64,000 bases of DNA from the NCBI GenBank assembly GCA_963722575.1, contig CAVRNR010000006.1:682001-746000 (forward strand). The letters are read 5' to 3'. The notes beneath the pieces are model-generated. The model was not told where the DNA came from. It did not search any database and saw only the letters and a program-made list of their open reading frames with translations. Shown here piece by piece: positions 51,526 to 58,383 of this stretch. A program made the translations under genes and the position numbers. The DNA comes from Fen-178 sp963722575 (GTDB taxonomy: Bacteria; Acidobacteriota; Terriglobia; Bryobacterales; Bryobacteraceae). Each line of letters starts with the position of its first letter. Position 1 is the stretch's first letter.

Positions 51526-53094
51526 ATGAAGATCAGCAGGCGAAATGCCATCGTTGTTATGGCCGGAGCACCCGCGCTCCTTCTCCCGCGCAAGTCGCTC
51601 GCGCAGGGCAGTGTTCCGGAAATCGAGAAGGGCCCCTTCGACGGGACGAAAAAGGGGCTGGAGGCGTACCAGATCCCACAATGGTTCCGCGACGCCAAGT
51701 TTGGCATCTGGGCGCATTGGGGACCGCAATCGGCCGCCGAGGATGGCGACTGGTATGCGCGCAACATCTATATTCAGGGCAGCCCGCAGTATAAGGATCA
51801 CCTCGCGCGGTTCGGCCATCCTTCGAAGTTCGGCCACAAAGATATCTGCAAAATCTGGACGGCCGACAAGTTCGATCCGGATCATTTGATACAGCTCTAC
51901 AAAAAGGCGGGCGCAAAATACTTCATGAGTATGGGCGTCCACCACGACAACTTCGACCTGTGGGATTCGAAGCACCAGCCGAGGTGGAATTCGGTCGCGA
52001 TGGGGCCGAAAAAGAACATTGTCGGTCTGTGGGAAAAGGCCGCGCGGAAGCAAGGCCTGAAATTCGCCGTGAGCGAGCACCTGGCATTCAGCTACCTCTG
52101 GTGGCCGGTTTCTCACGGCAGCGACGCGACCGGGCCCATGGCCGGCGTCCCTTACGATGGAGCGGATCCGCAGTGGGCCGATCTCTACCACGAGTACTCG
52201 AAGGAATTCCTGACGCCGGAGCCGGGCGGCCGGGGCCCCGGCGGTCCCAGACGCGAGGCCCCACTCTCGTGGAGACAAACCTACTTCGCGCGTATCAAGG
52301 ACTTGATCGACCAGCACCAACCCGACCTGCTTTACAACGACGGCGGCCTGATCTACCCGGAGGTCAGCTACCAACTGGTGTCCCATCTCTACAACGTGAG
52401 TGCGCGGGTCCACGGCGGCAAGGTGGAGGCTGTCTATACCAGTAAGGGACGGACCGACTGCGACACCGGCACCTGTGTTTTCGACATTGAGCGCGGGGTC
52501 AACGACAAGCTGGCGGTCAACCCCTGGCAGACCGACACCTGCATCGGCAACTGGCACTACAAGCGCGACCTCGAATACAAGAGGCCGAAACAGGTCATCG
52601 ACCTGCTCTGCGACATCGTTAGCCGCAACGGCAACCTGATGCTGAACTTCCCGCTGCCCAACAGCGGCGAGTTGGATTCCAGGGAACTGAACATTCTGGA
52701 CGAAATCACCAAGTGGATGGCGGTCAACAGCGAAGGCATTTATGCCACCCGTCCGTGGAAGATCTTCGGCGAAGGCCCCGGCACGAAGACCGCCGCCATA
52801 CCAGGCCAGCGGTTCAACGAGAATACCCGCAAGGATTTGACCGCCGACGATGTCCGCTTCACCACCAAGGGCAGTGCGCTGTACGCGTTCGCGATGGGCT
52901 GGCCGGGCAAGGAGGCTTCGATACCCGCGCTGGCGCTGGGCGGCCCGAACAGCGTGCCCAAGGTCCGCAATGTCGAACTGCTGGGCCATAAAGGCAAGCT
53001 TAAGTGGACTCAGGATACCGCGGCCCTCAAGGTCGAGTTGCCCGAAGACAAACCGTCCGATTATGCCGTCACATTCAAGATAGCTCTTGCCTGA
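51526..53094 (+). CDS. Alpha-L-fucosidase (GH29), paralogue 2, Tat-exported
   Basis: A 522-residue GH29 protein closely like the copies at 34801 and 55423. Tat signal KISRRNAIVVMAGAPALLL; FRDAKFGIWAHWGPQSAAED; FMSMGVHHDNFDLWDSKHQ; nucleophile D272 in LLYNDGGLIYPE; PWQTDTCIGNWHYKRDLEYK. The ATG at 51526 follows AGGAGG by ~9 bp; the longer in-frame start at 51418 lies inside the previous gene and has no signal. The Asn before the nucleophile (YND) differs from YTD in the other two. A Gly/Arg/Pro loop (~residues 232-246) is specific to it. It lies 85 bp after the classical GH29 gene. Confidence 0.92.
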   Translation: MKISRRNAIVVMAGAPALLLPRKSLAQGSVPEIEKGPFDGTKKGLEAYQIPQWFRDAKFGIWAHWGPQSAAEDGDWYARNIYIQGSPQYKDHLARFGHPSKFGHKDICKIWTADKFDPDHLIQLYKKAGAKYFMSMGVHHDNFDLWDSKHQPRWNSVAMGPKKNIVGLWEKAARKQGLKFAVSEHLAFSYLWWPVSHGSDATGPMAGVPYDGADPQWADLYHEYSKEFLTPEPGGRGPGGPRREAPLSWRQTYFARIKDLIDQHQPDLLYNDGGLIYPEVSYQLVSHLYNVSARVHGGKVEAVYTSKGRTDCDTGTCVFDIERGVNDKLAVNPWQTDTCIGNWHYKRDLEYKRPKQVIDLLCDIVSRNGNLMLNFPLPNSGELDSRELNILDEITKWMAVNSEGIYATRPWKIFGEGPGTKTAAIPGQRFNENTRKDLTADDVRFTTKGSALYAFAMGWPGKEASIPALALGGPNSVPKVRNVELLGHKGKLKWTQDTAALKVELPEDKPSDYAVTFKIALA

Positions 53095-53212
53095 CGGTCG
53101 CTCGGTCCAGTTGCCAACGGGGCCGGGAAGCAAGTTTGAGTTTTGACTCTCAGCCGCTCCGCCAGCGCCGCCCACCGAAACCGCGACGCTTGGCGGGGTG
53201 AAGGAGTTCCAG

Positions 53213-55036
53213 ATGCGATTCTTTTCGATGCTTGTAGGGGTATTCGGCACCTTGGCTTGCGCCACGGCGGAAGTCCATTACCAGCCTGTGGTTCCGCCGA
53301 CGCTCCTGCCCGATGGGACGCCGTTTCTGACCTGGAGCGACCTGACGCATTACACCCGGACGTACCACGTCAGCCAGAACAACCCGCGGGCCTCGGACGA
53401 AAACGACGGGACGGAAGCACACCCCTTCCGAACCATCAACCACGCGGCGCAGGTTGTGAAGCCGGGCGAGCGCGTCTGGATCCATGCGGGCATCTACCGG
53501 GAATTAGTGCGGCCGCGCCTGTCGGGGGAGGATCAGGACCGGATGATCGCCTACGAGGCGGCGCCCGGCGAACAGGTAATCGTTCGCGGCTCGCGGGTGA
53601 TCTCGACAAAGTGGGAACTGTCGGTCGATCCGCATCGTCCGCCGAGGGCTCCCGACGAGGTGGACCAAAACGTCATGCTGGGTTTCCCGGCGTACATCTT
53701 TTCCAAACAGCTTTGGATGACGACGCTGCCGGACAGCCTGTTCGAAGACGGCTACTTTCCATTCCGAATGCCCAATATCACCGATGCGGAATACAAGGGT
53801 ATGGACTGGGCATTGAAGTGGAAGGGACGCTTTCCTTATTCCCTGCCGCGCGGTTTGCTGTTCCAGGACGGGCGGCGCATGGCGCAATTGGCCGCATACG
53901 AGGATCTGGTCCGCCTGCCCGGTTCTTACTGGGTCGCGCCCGACGGCAAGACCGTCCACATTCATCCCTTTGGAAACGCCAATCCGAATGGCCGGCTCTT
54001 CGAAGCCGCCGTGCAGCCGTACATCATTCAGCCCCAGACTTCGGGTCTGGCCTTCATCCGGATTAGCGGGTTGACGCTGGAGCACTGTGCGAACAGCTTC
54101 AAGAGCGCCGCCCTCCTCACCATGGGCGGGCATCACTGGATCATCGAAGGGAATACGGTCCGGCAGGTTAATTCGGTGGGAATCGACCCGGGCAGCCAGT
54201 ACAACATCGTGCGACGGAATCGCATCTCCGATTGTGGCACCGCTGGCATGCACGGTTCCGGCTCGCATACGCTGGTCGAAGAAAACGATGTCGTCGATTG
54301 CGGGTGGCAGGACGTTGAGTTTCACTGGGAAGTGGCCGGGATCAAACTGTTCGGTTGCCGCGGGGCCCTGGTGCGGAACAATCGCGTGGCGCGAATCCTG
54401 GGCGGCGATGGAATCTGGCTGGATTGGGGCAACCAAAACTCGCGCATCACAGGAAATGTACTGCACGATATCACCACCGTGCAGGGCGCCCTTTTCGTCG
54501 AGGCATCGCAGACGGCGAACATGGTGGATCATAATTTCCTTTGGAATATCAATGGCCAGGGCGTGCGTCTGGCGGATACGGACAACGCCATCGTCGCGCA
54601 CAACTTCTTCGCGCGCGTTTCCCAGGAACTGGTGGCGTCCAAGGTGGCCACAGATCGTTCGTTGAACGGGCGCAAACTCACTTCCACGGGGAATCGATTT
54701 GTCAACAACGTCGTCGTGGACCAAGGTAAACCTATCCTTTTCCAGGATCCAAGCAACATGGCGGATTACAACGTCTATGTGTCCACCCAGGCCGATCGGG
54801 CAGCGATGAAAGATGCCGGCGAGCACTCGGTGGCGATTCACGGGGACGTCGCATTCGACGAAGGCCGCTTGCTGCTCTCCTGGAAATCCGCCTCGCCGCT
54901 GCCCACGGCGCCGATATTGAAGGATTGTGAATTGGATTTCTTCGGACTCGAGCGGACGGCGGATCGGAATGTTCCCGGGCCGTTCCTGGGGTTGGCGAAT
55001 CCGGTGACACTGCGACTGCGCGGGAATTGGAAATGA
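53213..55036 (+). CDS. Secreted right-handed beta-helix protein, GH141-like candidate
   Basis: A 607-residue protein with a short signal peptide (MRFFSMLVGVFGTLACATAE). YHVSQNNPRASDENDGTEAHPFRTINHAAQVV and VWIHAGIYRELVRP is the entry of the pectate-lyase-like parallel beta-helix fold; later PbH1-type coils follow (RNRISDCGTAGMHGSG, EENDVVDCGWQDV, RNNRVARILGGDGIWLDWGN). The arrangement reminds me of GH141, which includes an alpha-L-fucosidase from Bacteroides; GH120 and polysaccharide lyases share the fold. ATG 53213 with AAGGAG at 7 bp is preferred to GTG 53198. Between two fucosidases, a role in fucosylated glycans is likely. Confidence 0.65.
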   Translation: MRFFSMLVGVFGTLACATAEVHYQPVVPPTLLPDGTPFLTWSDLTHYTRTYHVSQNNPRASDENDGTEAHPFRTINHAAQVVKPGERVWIHAGIYRELVRPRLSGEDQDRMIAYEAAPGEQVIVRGSRVISTKWELSVDPHRPPRAPDEVDQNVMLGFPAYIFSKQLWMTTLPDSLFEDGYFPFRMPNITDAEYKGMDWALKWKGRFPYSLPRGLLFQDGRRMAQLAAYEDLVRLPGSYWVAPDGKTVHIHPFGNANPNGRLFEAAVQPYIIQPQTSGLAFIRISGLTLEHCANSFKSAALLTMGGHHWIIEGNTVRQVNSVGIDPGSQYNIVRRNRISDCGTAGMHGSGSHTLVEENDVVDCGWQDVEFHWEVAGIKLFGCRGALVRNNRVARILGGDGIWLDWGNQNSRITGNVLHDITTVQGALFVEASQTANMVDHNFLWNINGQGVRLADTDNAIVAHNFFARVSQELVASKVATDRSLNGRKLTSTGNRFVNNVVVDQGKPILFQDPSNMADYNVYVSTQADRAAMKDAGEHSVAIHGDVAFDEGRLLLSWKSASPLPTAPILKDCELDFFGLERTADRNVPGPFLGLANPVTLRLRGNWK

Positions 55037-55112
55037 GGTTTCGTCTCGCGCCCTCGGATGCGCTGGGATGCCGGCATCGGAGCGCACAGAAGGAGGGAAG
55101 GAGCGCGCCTGA

Positions 55113-55390
55113 ATGAAACGCATTTACGGCAATGACATGAGCCGCCGAGCGATGTTGTGTCAGGCTGCCGCCGCCAGTGATTTGGGCGGCGATCTTGACA
55201 ATGTCTCCCTCGGGGGCAGCAGGGCATCCCCGGACGAGTACCCACTGGCGGCCAGCAGGGGATGGCCGGAGGCGGACGCGGCGGCGCGCCGGTCCACTAT
55301 GCGCCGATCGACAAGTACTCCTCGCCGAGCGACCTGAGGATCACGGACATCGCGCCTGGACCCTTCACCGGCGCTTGGGGGGCGTTTGTG
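55113..55390 (+). pseudogene. Frameshifted remnant of a Tat-exported enolase-superfamily-like gene
   Basis: ATG 55113 (or 55137, MSRRAMLCQAAAAS) opens a Tat-like signal. After ~20 codons the sense shifts frame (ILTMSPSGAAG in frame two), then again to PVHYAPIDKYSSPSDLRITD in frame three, before homology stops at about 55390. SPSDLRITDI after a Gly-rich segment resembles the start of secreted mandelate-racemase/galactonate-dehydratase-like proteins in Acidobacteria. At least two frameshifts and loss of ~80% of the gene are implied. The assignment is from memory of the family and is tentative. Confidence 0.45.
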
Positions 55391-55422
55391 ATCGTAGTTA
55401 TTCTAAATGAAAGGTGAGAGCC

Positions 55423-57003
55423 ATGAGCATTACGAGACGCAGTGTGATCGGAGTTCTGGCGGGAGCCGCTCCGGCCATCATATTGAAGCGGGCCATTGCC
55501 GCCCAGTTGCCGGCAGGGCTCGAAATTGAGTCGGGGCCGTTCCAGCCCACTCGCGAATCCCTGAAGGCGTACATCGTGCCCGAGTGGTTCCGGGACGCCA
55601 AGTTCGGCATGTGGGCCCACTGGGGTCCGCAGTCGGCGGCCGAGTACGGAGACTGGTACGCCCGTAACATGTACATTCAGGGCAGCCGGCAATACAATTA
55701 CCACGTGAAGACTTACGGCCACCCCACGAAGTTCGGTTTCAAGGACCTGATCCCCACTTGGAAGGCCGAGAAGTTCGACGCGGATCGCTTGATCGGCCTT
55801 TACAAGAAGGCCGGCGCAAAGTACTTCTGCAGCATGGGGGTGCATCACGACAACTTCGACATGTGGAACTCGAAGTATCAGCCGAGGTGGAACGCGGTCG
55901 CTGCAGGAGCAAAGAAGGACATCGTTGGGCTGTTCCACAAGGCGGCCTTGAAGGCGGGCCTGAAGTTCGCCGTCAGCGAGCACCTCTCCAACAGCTACGA
56001 TTGGTTCGCGACCTCCCACACCTCCGACAAGACCGGCCCCCTGGCCGGCGTGCCCTATGACGGCCAGGACCCGCAATACTCCGACCTCTACCACCCGTCG
56101 CCCAACAACCCATCGCCGCTGCCCCCAGCCATGGGCCGGATTGCGCCCGACTCCTGGAAGCAGCTCTATTTCAAGCGCATCAAGGACCTGGTGGATAACT
56201 ACCAGCCCGATCTGCTTTACACGGACGGCGCAATTCCGTTCGAGGAATACGGGCTGGCTTTGGTGGCCAATCTCTACAACTTGAGTGCCAAGCGCCACGG
56301 TGGCAAGGTGGAGGCGGTGTATAACAGCAAGGGGCGGCAGGATTGCGAGACAGGCACCTGCGTCCTGGACCTGGAGCGGGGCGTCGCCGGGGGCATTCCG
56401 GCCAACCCGTGGCAGACGGATACCTGTATCGGCAACTGGCACTACGACAAGACCATTTTCGAAGCCAGAGGGTACAAAACTCCCAAGCTGGTCATCGACA
56501 TGCTGGTCGATATTGTCAGCCGCAACGGCAACCTGCTGCTGAACTTTCCATTGCCGAACAGCGGCGAGCTGGATGCCGAGGAGTTGAAGATACTCGAAGG
56601 CATTACGTCGTGGATGGCCGTCAACAGTGAAGGCATCTATGGCACCCGGCCGTGGAAGATTTTCGGAGACGGGCCCGTGGCATCGGCTCCAGCTCCGGCG
56701 GCGGGCGCGCGAGGAGGCGGGTTCAACGAGCGGAACCGGAAGGACTTCACCGCCGAAGAAATGCGCTTCACCACGAAAGGGAAGACCATCTACGCTTTCG
56801 TCATGGGCTGGCCAGAGAAGCAAGCCGTGGTTAAGCCCCTGGGCACCAACAGCAGCGTGGAGAAGGTCAAGGTCCGCAACGTCGAACTGCTGGGCCACAA
56901 AGGAAAGCTCAAGTGGACCCAGGATGCCGCGGCTCTGAGGGTCGAACTGCCGGAAGAGAAACCGTCGGACTACGCCGTGACGTTCAAAATCGCGCTCGCC
57001 TGA
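55423..57003 (+). CDS. Alpha-L-fucosidase (GH29), paralogue 3, Tat-exported
   Basis: A 526-residue protein with a Tat signal (SITRRSVIGVLAGAAPAII), FRDAKFGMWAHWGPQSAAEYG, FCSMGVHHDNFDMWNSKYQ, nucleophile D268 in LLYTDGAIPFEE, PWQTDTCIGNWHYDK and the C-terminal VRNVELLGHKGKLKWTQDAA, almost the same as in the 51526 copy. AAGGTGAG lies before ATG 55423. A small Ala/Pro/Gly insertion (~residues 425-440) replaces PGTKTAAIPGQ. It follows the enolase-like pseudogene, so it may once have been transcribed with it. It closes the carbohydrate region on the plus strand. Confidence 0.92.
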   Translation: MSITRRSVIGVLAGAAPAIILKRAIAAQLPAGLEIESGPFQPTRESLKAYIVPEWFRDAKFGMWAHWGPQSAAEYGDWYARNMYIQGSRQYNYHVKTYGHPTKFGFKDLIPTWKAEKFDADRLIGLYKKAGAKYFCSMGVHHDNFDMWNSKYQPRWNAVAAGAKKDIVGLFHKAALKAGLKFAVSEHLSNSYDWFATSHTSDKTGPLAGVPYDGQDPQYSDLYHPSPNNPSPLPPAMGRIAPDSWKQLYFKRIKDLVDNYQPDLLYTDGAIPFEEYGLALVANLYNLSAKRHGGKVEAVYNSKGRQDCETGTCVLDLERGVAGGIPANPWQTDTCIGNWHYDKTIFEARGYKTPKLVIDMLVDIVSRNGNLLLNFPLPNSGELDAEELKILEGITSWMAVNSEGIYGTRPWKIFGDGPVASAPAPAAGARGGGFNERNRKDFTAEEMRFTTKGKTIYAFVMGWPEKQAVVKPLGTNSSVEKVKVRNVELLGHKGKLKWTQDAAALRVELPEEKPSDYAVTFKIALA

Positions 57004-57043
57004 CGGCCCCATGGTCCGCGTAGTCCCCCCGCGTAGAGGGCAT

Positions 57044-57322
57044 CTATGGGGCTAGCTGATAGCGCGCCACTCTGATTTCGTCTTGCCGCACTTGGGACAG
57101 GTCATAATTGGCCTGGAGGCGGACCCACATCTCGGGGCTGGGTCCGAACGCCTTCGACAGACGAACCGCCATTTCCGCCGATATGCCCGCTTTTTCGTTC
57201 GCGAGGTCGCTTATGGTCTGGCGCGCAACGCCAAGCGCTTTAGCGGCCCCGGTGACGGTCAAGGCAAGCGGTTCCAGGAAATCCTGACGGACGATGCGGC
57301 CGGGATGCGTGTGATTCTTCAT
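57044..57322 (-). CDS. higA: HigA-family antitoxin, orphan
   Basis: A 92-residue protein: HPGRIVRQDFLEPLALTVTGAAKALGVARQTISDLANEKAGISAEMAVRLSKAFG, the standard HigA HTH with the HPGxxL-type start, ending VRLQANYDLSQVRQ. In HigBA modules the higB toxin gene precedes higA; here no HigB frame exists. Instead the ATG overlaps the stop of a 12-codon remnant that belongs to a different toxin-antitoxin pair (57319-57354). It may be an orphan regulator that acts on its own promoter. Confidence 0.88.
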   Translation of the reverse strand: MKNHTHPGRIVRQDFLEPLALTVTGAAKALGVARQTISDLANEKAGISAEMAVRLSKAFGPSPEMWVRLQANYDLSQVRQDEIRVARYQLAP

Positions 57323-57354
57323 GCAGCGACGACCTCGAACGCATCACAGGTCAT
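57319..57354 (-). pseudogene. Decapitated toxin gene start (MazF/PemK-like), 11 codons
   Basis: ATG 57354 lies inside the last codons of the MazE-like gene, the usual overlap in these modules, and reads MTCDAFEVVAA then stop. F(D/E)VVxVPFPFTD is how many MazF/PemK toxins start, so the frame seems cut after EVVA and joined to the higA region. Short match: tentative. Confidence 0.3.
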
Positions 57355-57535
57355 CGAAATTCTGGTGATCGTTGGGTGAGTCCCACTCGGCTAGAGTTGG
57401 CGAAATCGCCCGATGCCAGGCAAGGTCGAATGGCCTTGCCTTGCAAACGCCGGAGTGAACCCCCAGTTTGTCGCGAATTTCCTTCGGAAGGGTGGTCTGA
57501 CCCTTGCTGGTCATCGACATGTTGTTCGCGGCCAT
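57344..57535 (-). CDS. AbrB/MazE-type antitoxin, internally shortened
   Basis: A 63-residue protein. MSMTSKGQTTLPKEIRDKLGV is the SpoVT-AbrB DNA-binding half; the C-terminus TLAEWDSPNDHQNFDDL is like the toxin-binding tail of MazE-type antitoxins (EWxSxxDxxxxxDL). The second half of the AbrB beta-domain between them is missing, so an in-frame deletion is likely. It ends next to the toxin remnant and begins 7 bp from the 3' end of the tmRNA gene. Confidence 0.6.
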   Translation of the reverse strand: MAANNMSMTSKGQTTLPKEIRDKLGVHSGVCKARPFDLAWHRAISPTLAEWDSPNDHQNFDDL

Positions 57536-57541
57536 GGGAGT

Positions 57542-57894
57542 TGGTGGAGGCGGGGGGAGTTGAACCCCCGTCCGAGAAAGCTCGCCATGAAGAGACTACG
57601 TGCGTATCCGGCTCATTGGTTGTCGGCCGACGCTTCAAAACCGGCGAGAGCAGCGTAAGCCTAGCCCGATTGGATCTCAACCGCCGGCTCCGGACCGAAG
57701 CCTTTGGCCTATCCCGCAAAATGACGCTCACTCACCGCCGCGCGGGCTCAGTGGCTGGAGCGGCCACCTAATTACTTAGGCAGCGTATGCAAACTGCGTA
57801 TTGGCAGTTTTGGTTTTCCGATCGTTTTACGGGAGCTCGGAACCCGGCACGCCTCCCCACCACGATTCAATCCCGTCGAATCCGTTACGCCCCC
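57542..57894 (-). ncRNA. ssrA: Transfer-messenger RNA
   Basis: A 353-nt one-piece tmRNA. 5' GGGGGCG pairs with 3' CGCCTCC followed by ACCA, forming the tRNA-like acceptor; GGTTCAACTCC-type T-arm (GGGGGTTCAACTCCCCC) is encoded next to it, and the 5' part has AACGGATTCGACGGG, a typical start. The resume frame (57776-57805) encodes ANTQFAYAA and then TAA, a tag I associate with Acidobacteria. With SmpB it rescues stalled ribosomes and marks the nascent protein for proteolysis. CCA is encoded. Confidence 0.97.
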
Positions 57895-57930
57895 ACATCG
57901 AAAGCGCCTGGCGGGTATTACAATTCCATT

Positions 57931-57958
57931 TTAGCACGGGGATCGAAAGTCCTATAAT
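57931..57958 (+). promoter_or_regulatory. Promoter placed for a leaderless mRNA
   Basis: TTAGCA (57931-57936), 16-bp spacer, TATAAT (57953-57958); ATG 57965 starts 6 bp after the -10 box, where transcription should begin. No Shine-Dalgarno can be present in such a transcript. Confidence 0.7.
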
Positions 57959-57964
57959 GGGAGC

Positions 57965-58360
57965 ATGCGTACGCGGGGTTCATTCGCTCGTCTGCTTTCT
58001 GCGCCAGTGTTGCTGCTGTGGGCATTCACGGCCTGCGCGGCCACGGGGGTGCCCATGACCAAGCTCAACATGGTGGTGACGACCGATTCCGGCCGTCCCA
58101 TCGACCACGCCGAGGTCGTGGTCCGGTTCGTCAGGGGCCATTCCGTCTTTAAGCTCAAGAAACTCCGCACCACTTACGAATTGCGGACCAACCAGGACGG
58201 CGAGGCCAAGGTTCCCGAGATCCCGCAGGGCGAGATCCGCATCCAGGTGATCGCCAAAGGCTACCAGACCTTCGGACAGATCTTCGACGTCACGGAAGAA
58301 GAAAAAAACATCGACATCAAGCTTAACCTGCCGCAACAGCAGTATTCGTCGCACCAATAG
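57965..58360 (+). CDS. Small secreted protein with carboxypeptidase-regulatory-like domain
   Basis: A 131-residue protein. A signal peptide (LLSAPVLLLWAFTACAATG; a Cys in TAC-A could also be a lipoprotein site) is followed by a ~95-residue beta-sandwich: KLNMVVTTDSGRPIDHAEVVVRFVRG, then LRTNQDGEAKVPEIPQGEIRIQVIAKGYQTFG, the classic carboxypeptidase-D regulatory/peptide-binding repeat. It ends with a Gln/Ser-rich tail. It is encoded divergently from tmRNA, converges with the RNase G gene, and has a probably leaderless mRNA. No catalytic residues; role unknown, presumably periplasmic. Confidence 0.75.
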   Translation: MRTRGSFARLLSAPVLLLWAFTACAATGVPMTKLNMVVTTDSGRPIDHAEVVVRFVRGHSVFKLKKLRTTYELRTNQDGEAKVPEIPQGEIRIQVIAKGYQTFGQIFDVTEEEKNIDIKLNLPQQQYSSHQ

Positions 58361-58383
58361 GGGCGGGGCGTGCCCGCGCCCCT
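58359..58383. terminator. Bidirectional GC-rich hairpin
   Basis: AGGGGCGGGGCGTGCCCGCG followed by CCCCT forms a ~12-bp stem between the convergent small secreted protein and RNase G genes, overlapping both stop codons. Same type as the elements at 370-396 and at the right edge of the window. Confidence 0.65.

Noticed and set aside
57322..57540. HigB toxin gene upstream of higA
   Set aside because: All frames were read; only the MazE-like antitoxin and short remnants are present, and nothing resembles the RelE/HigB fold.
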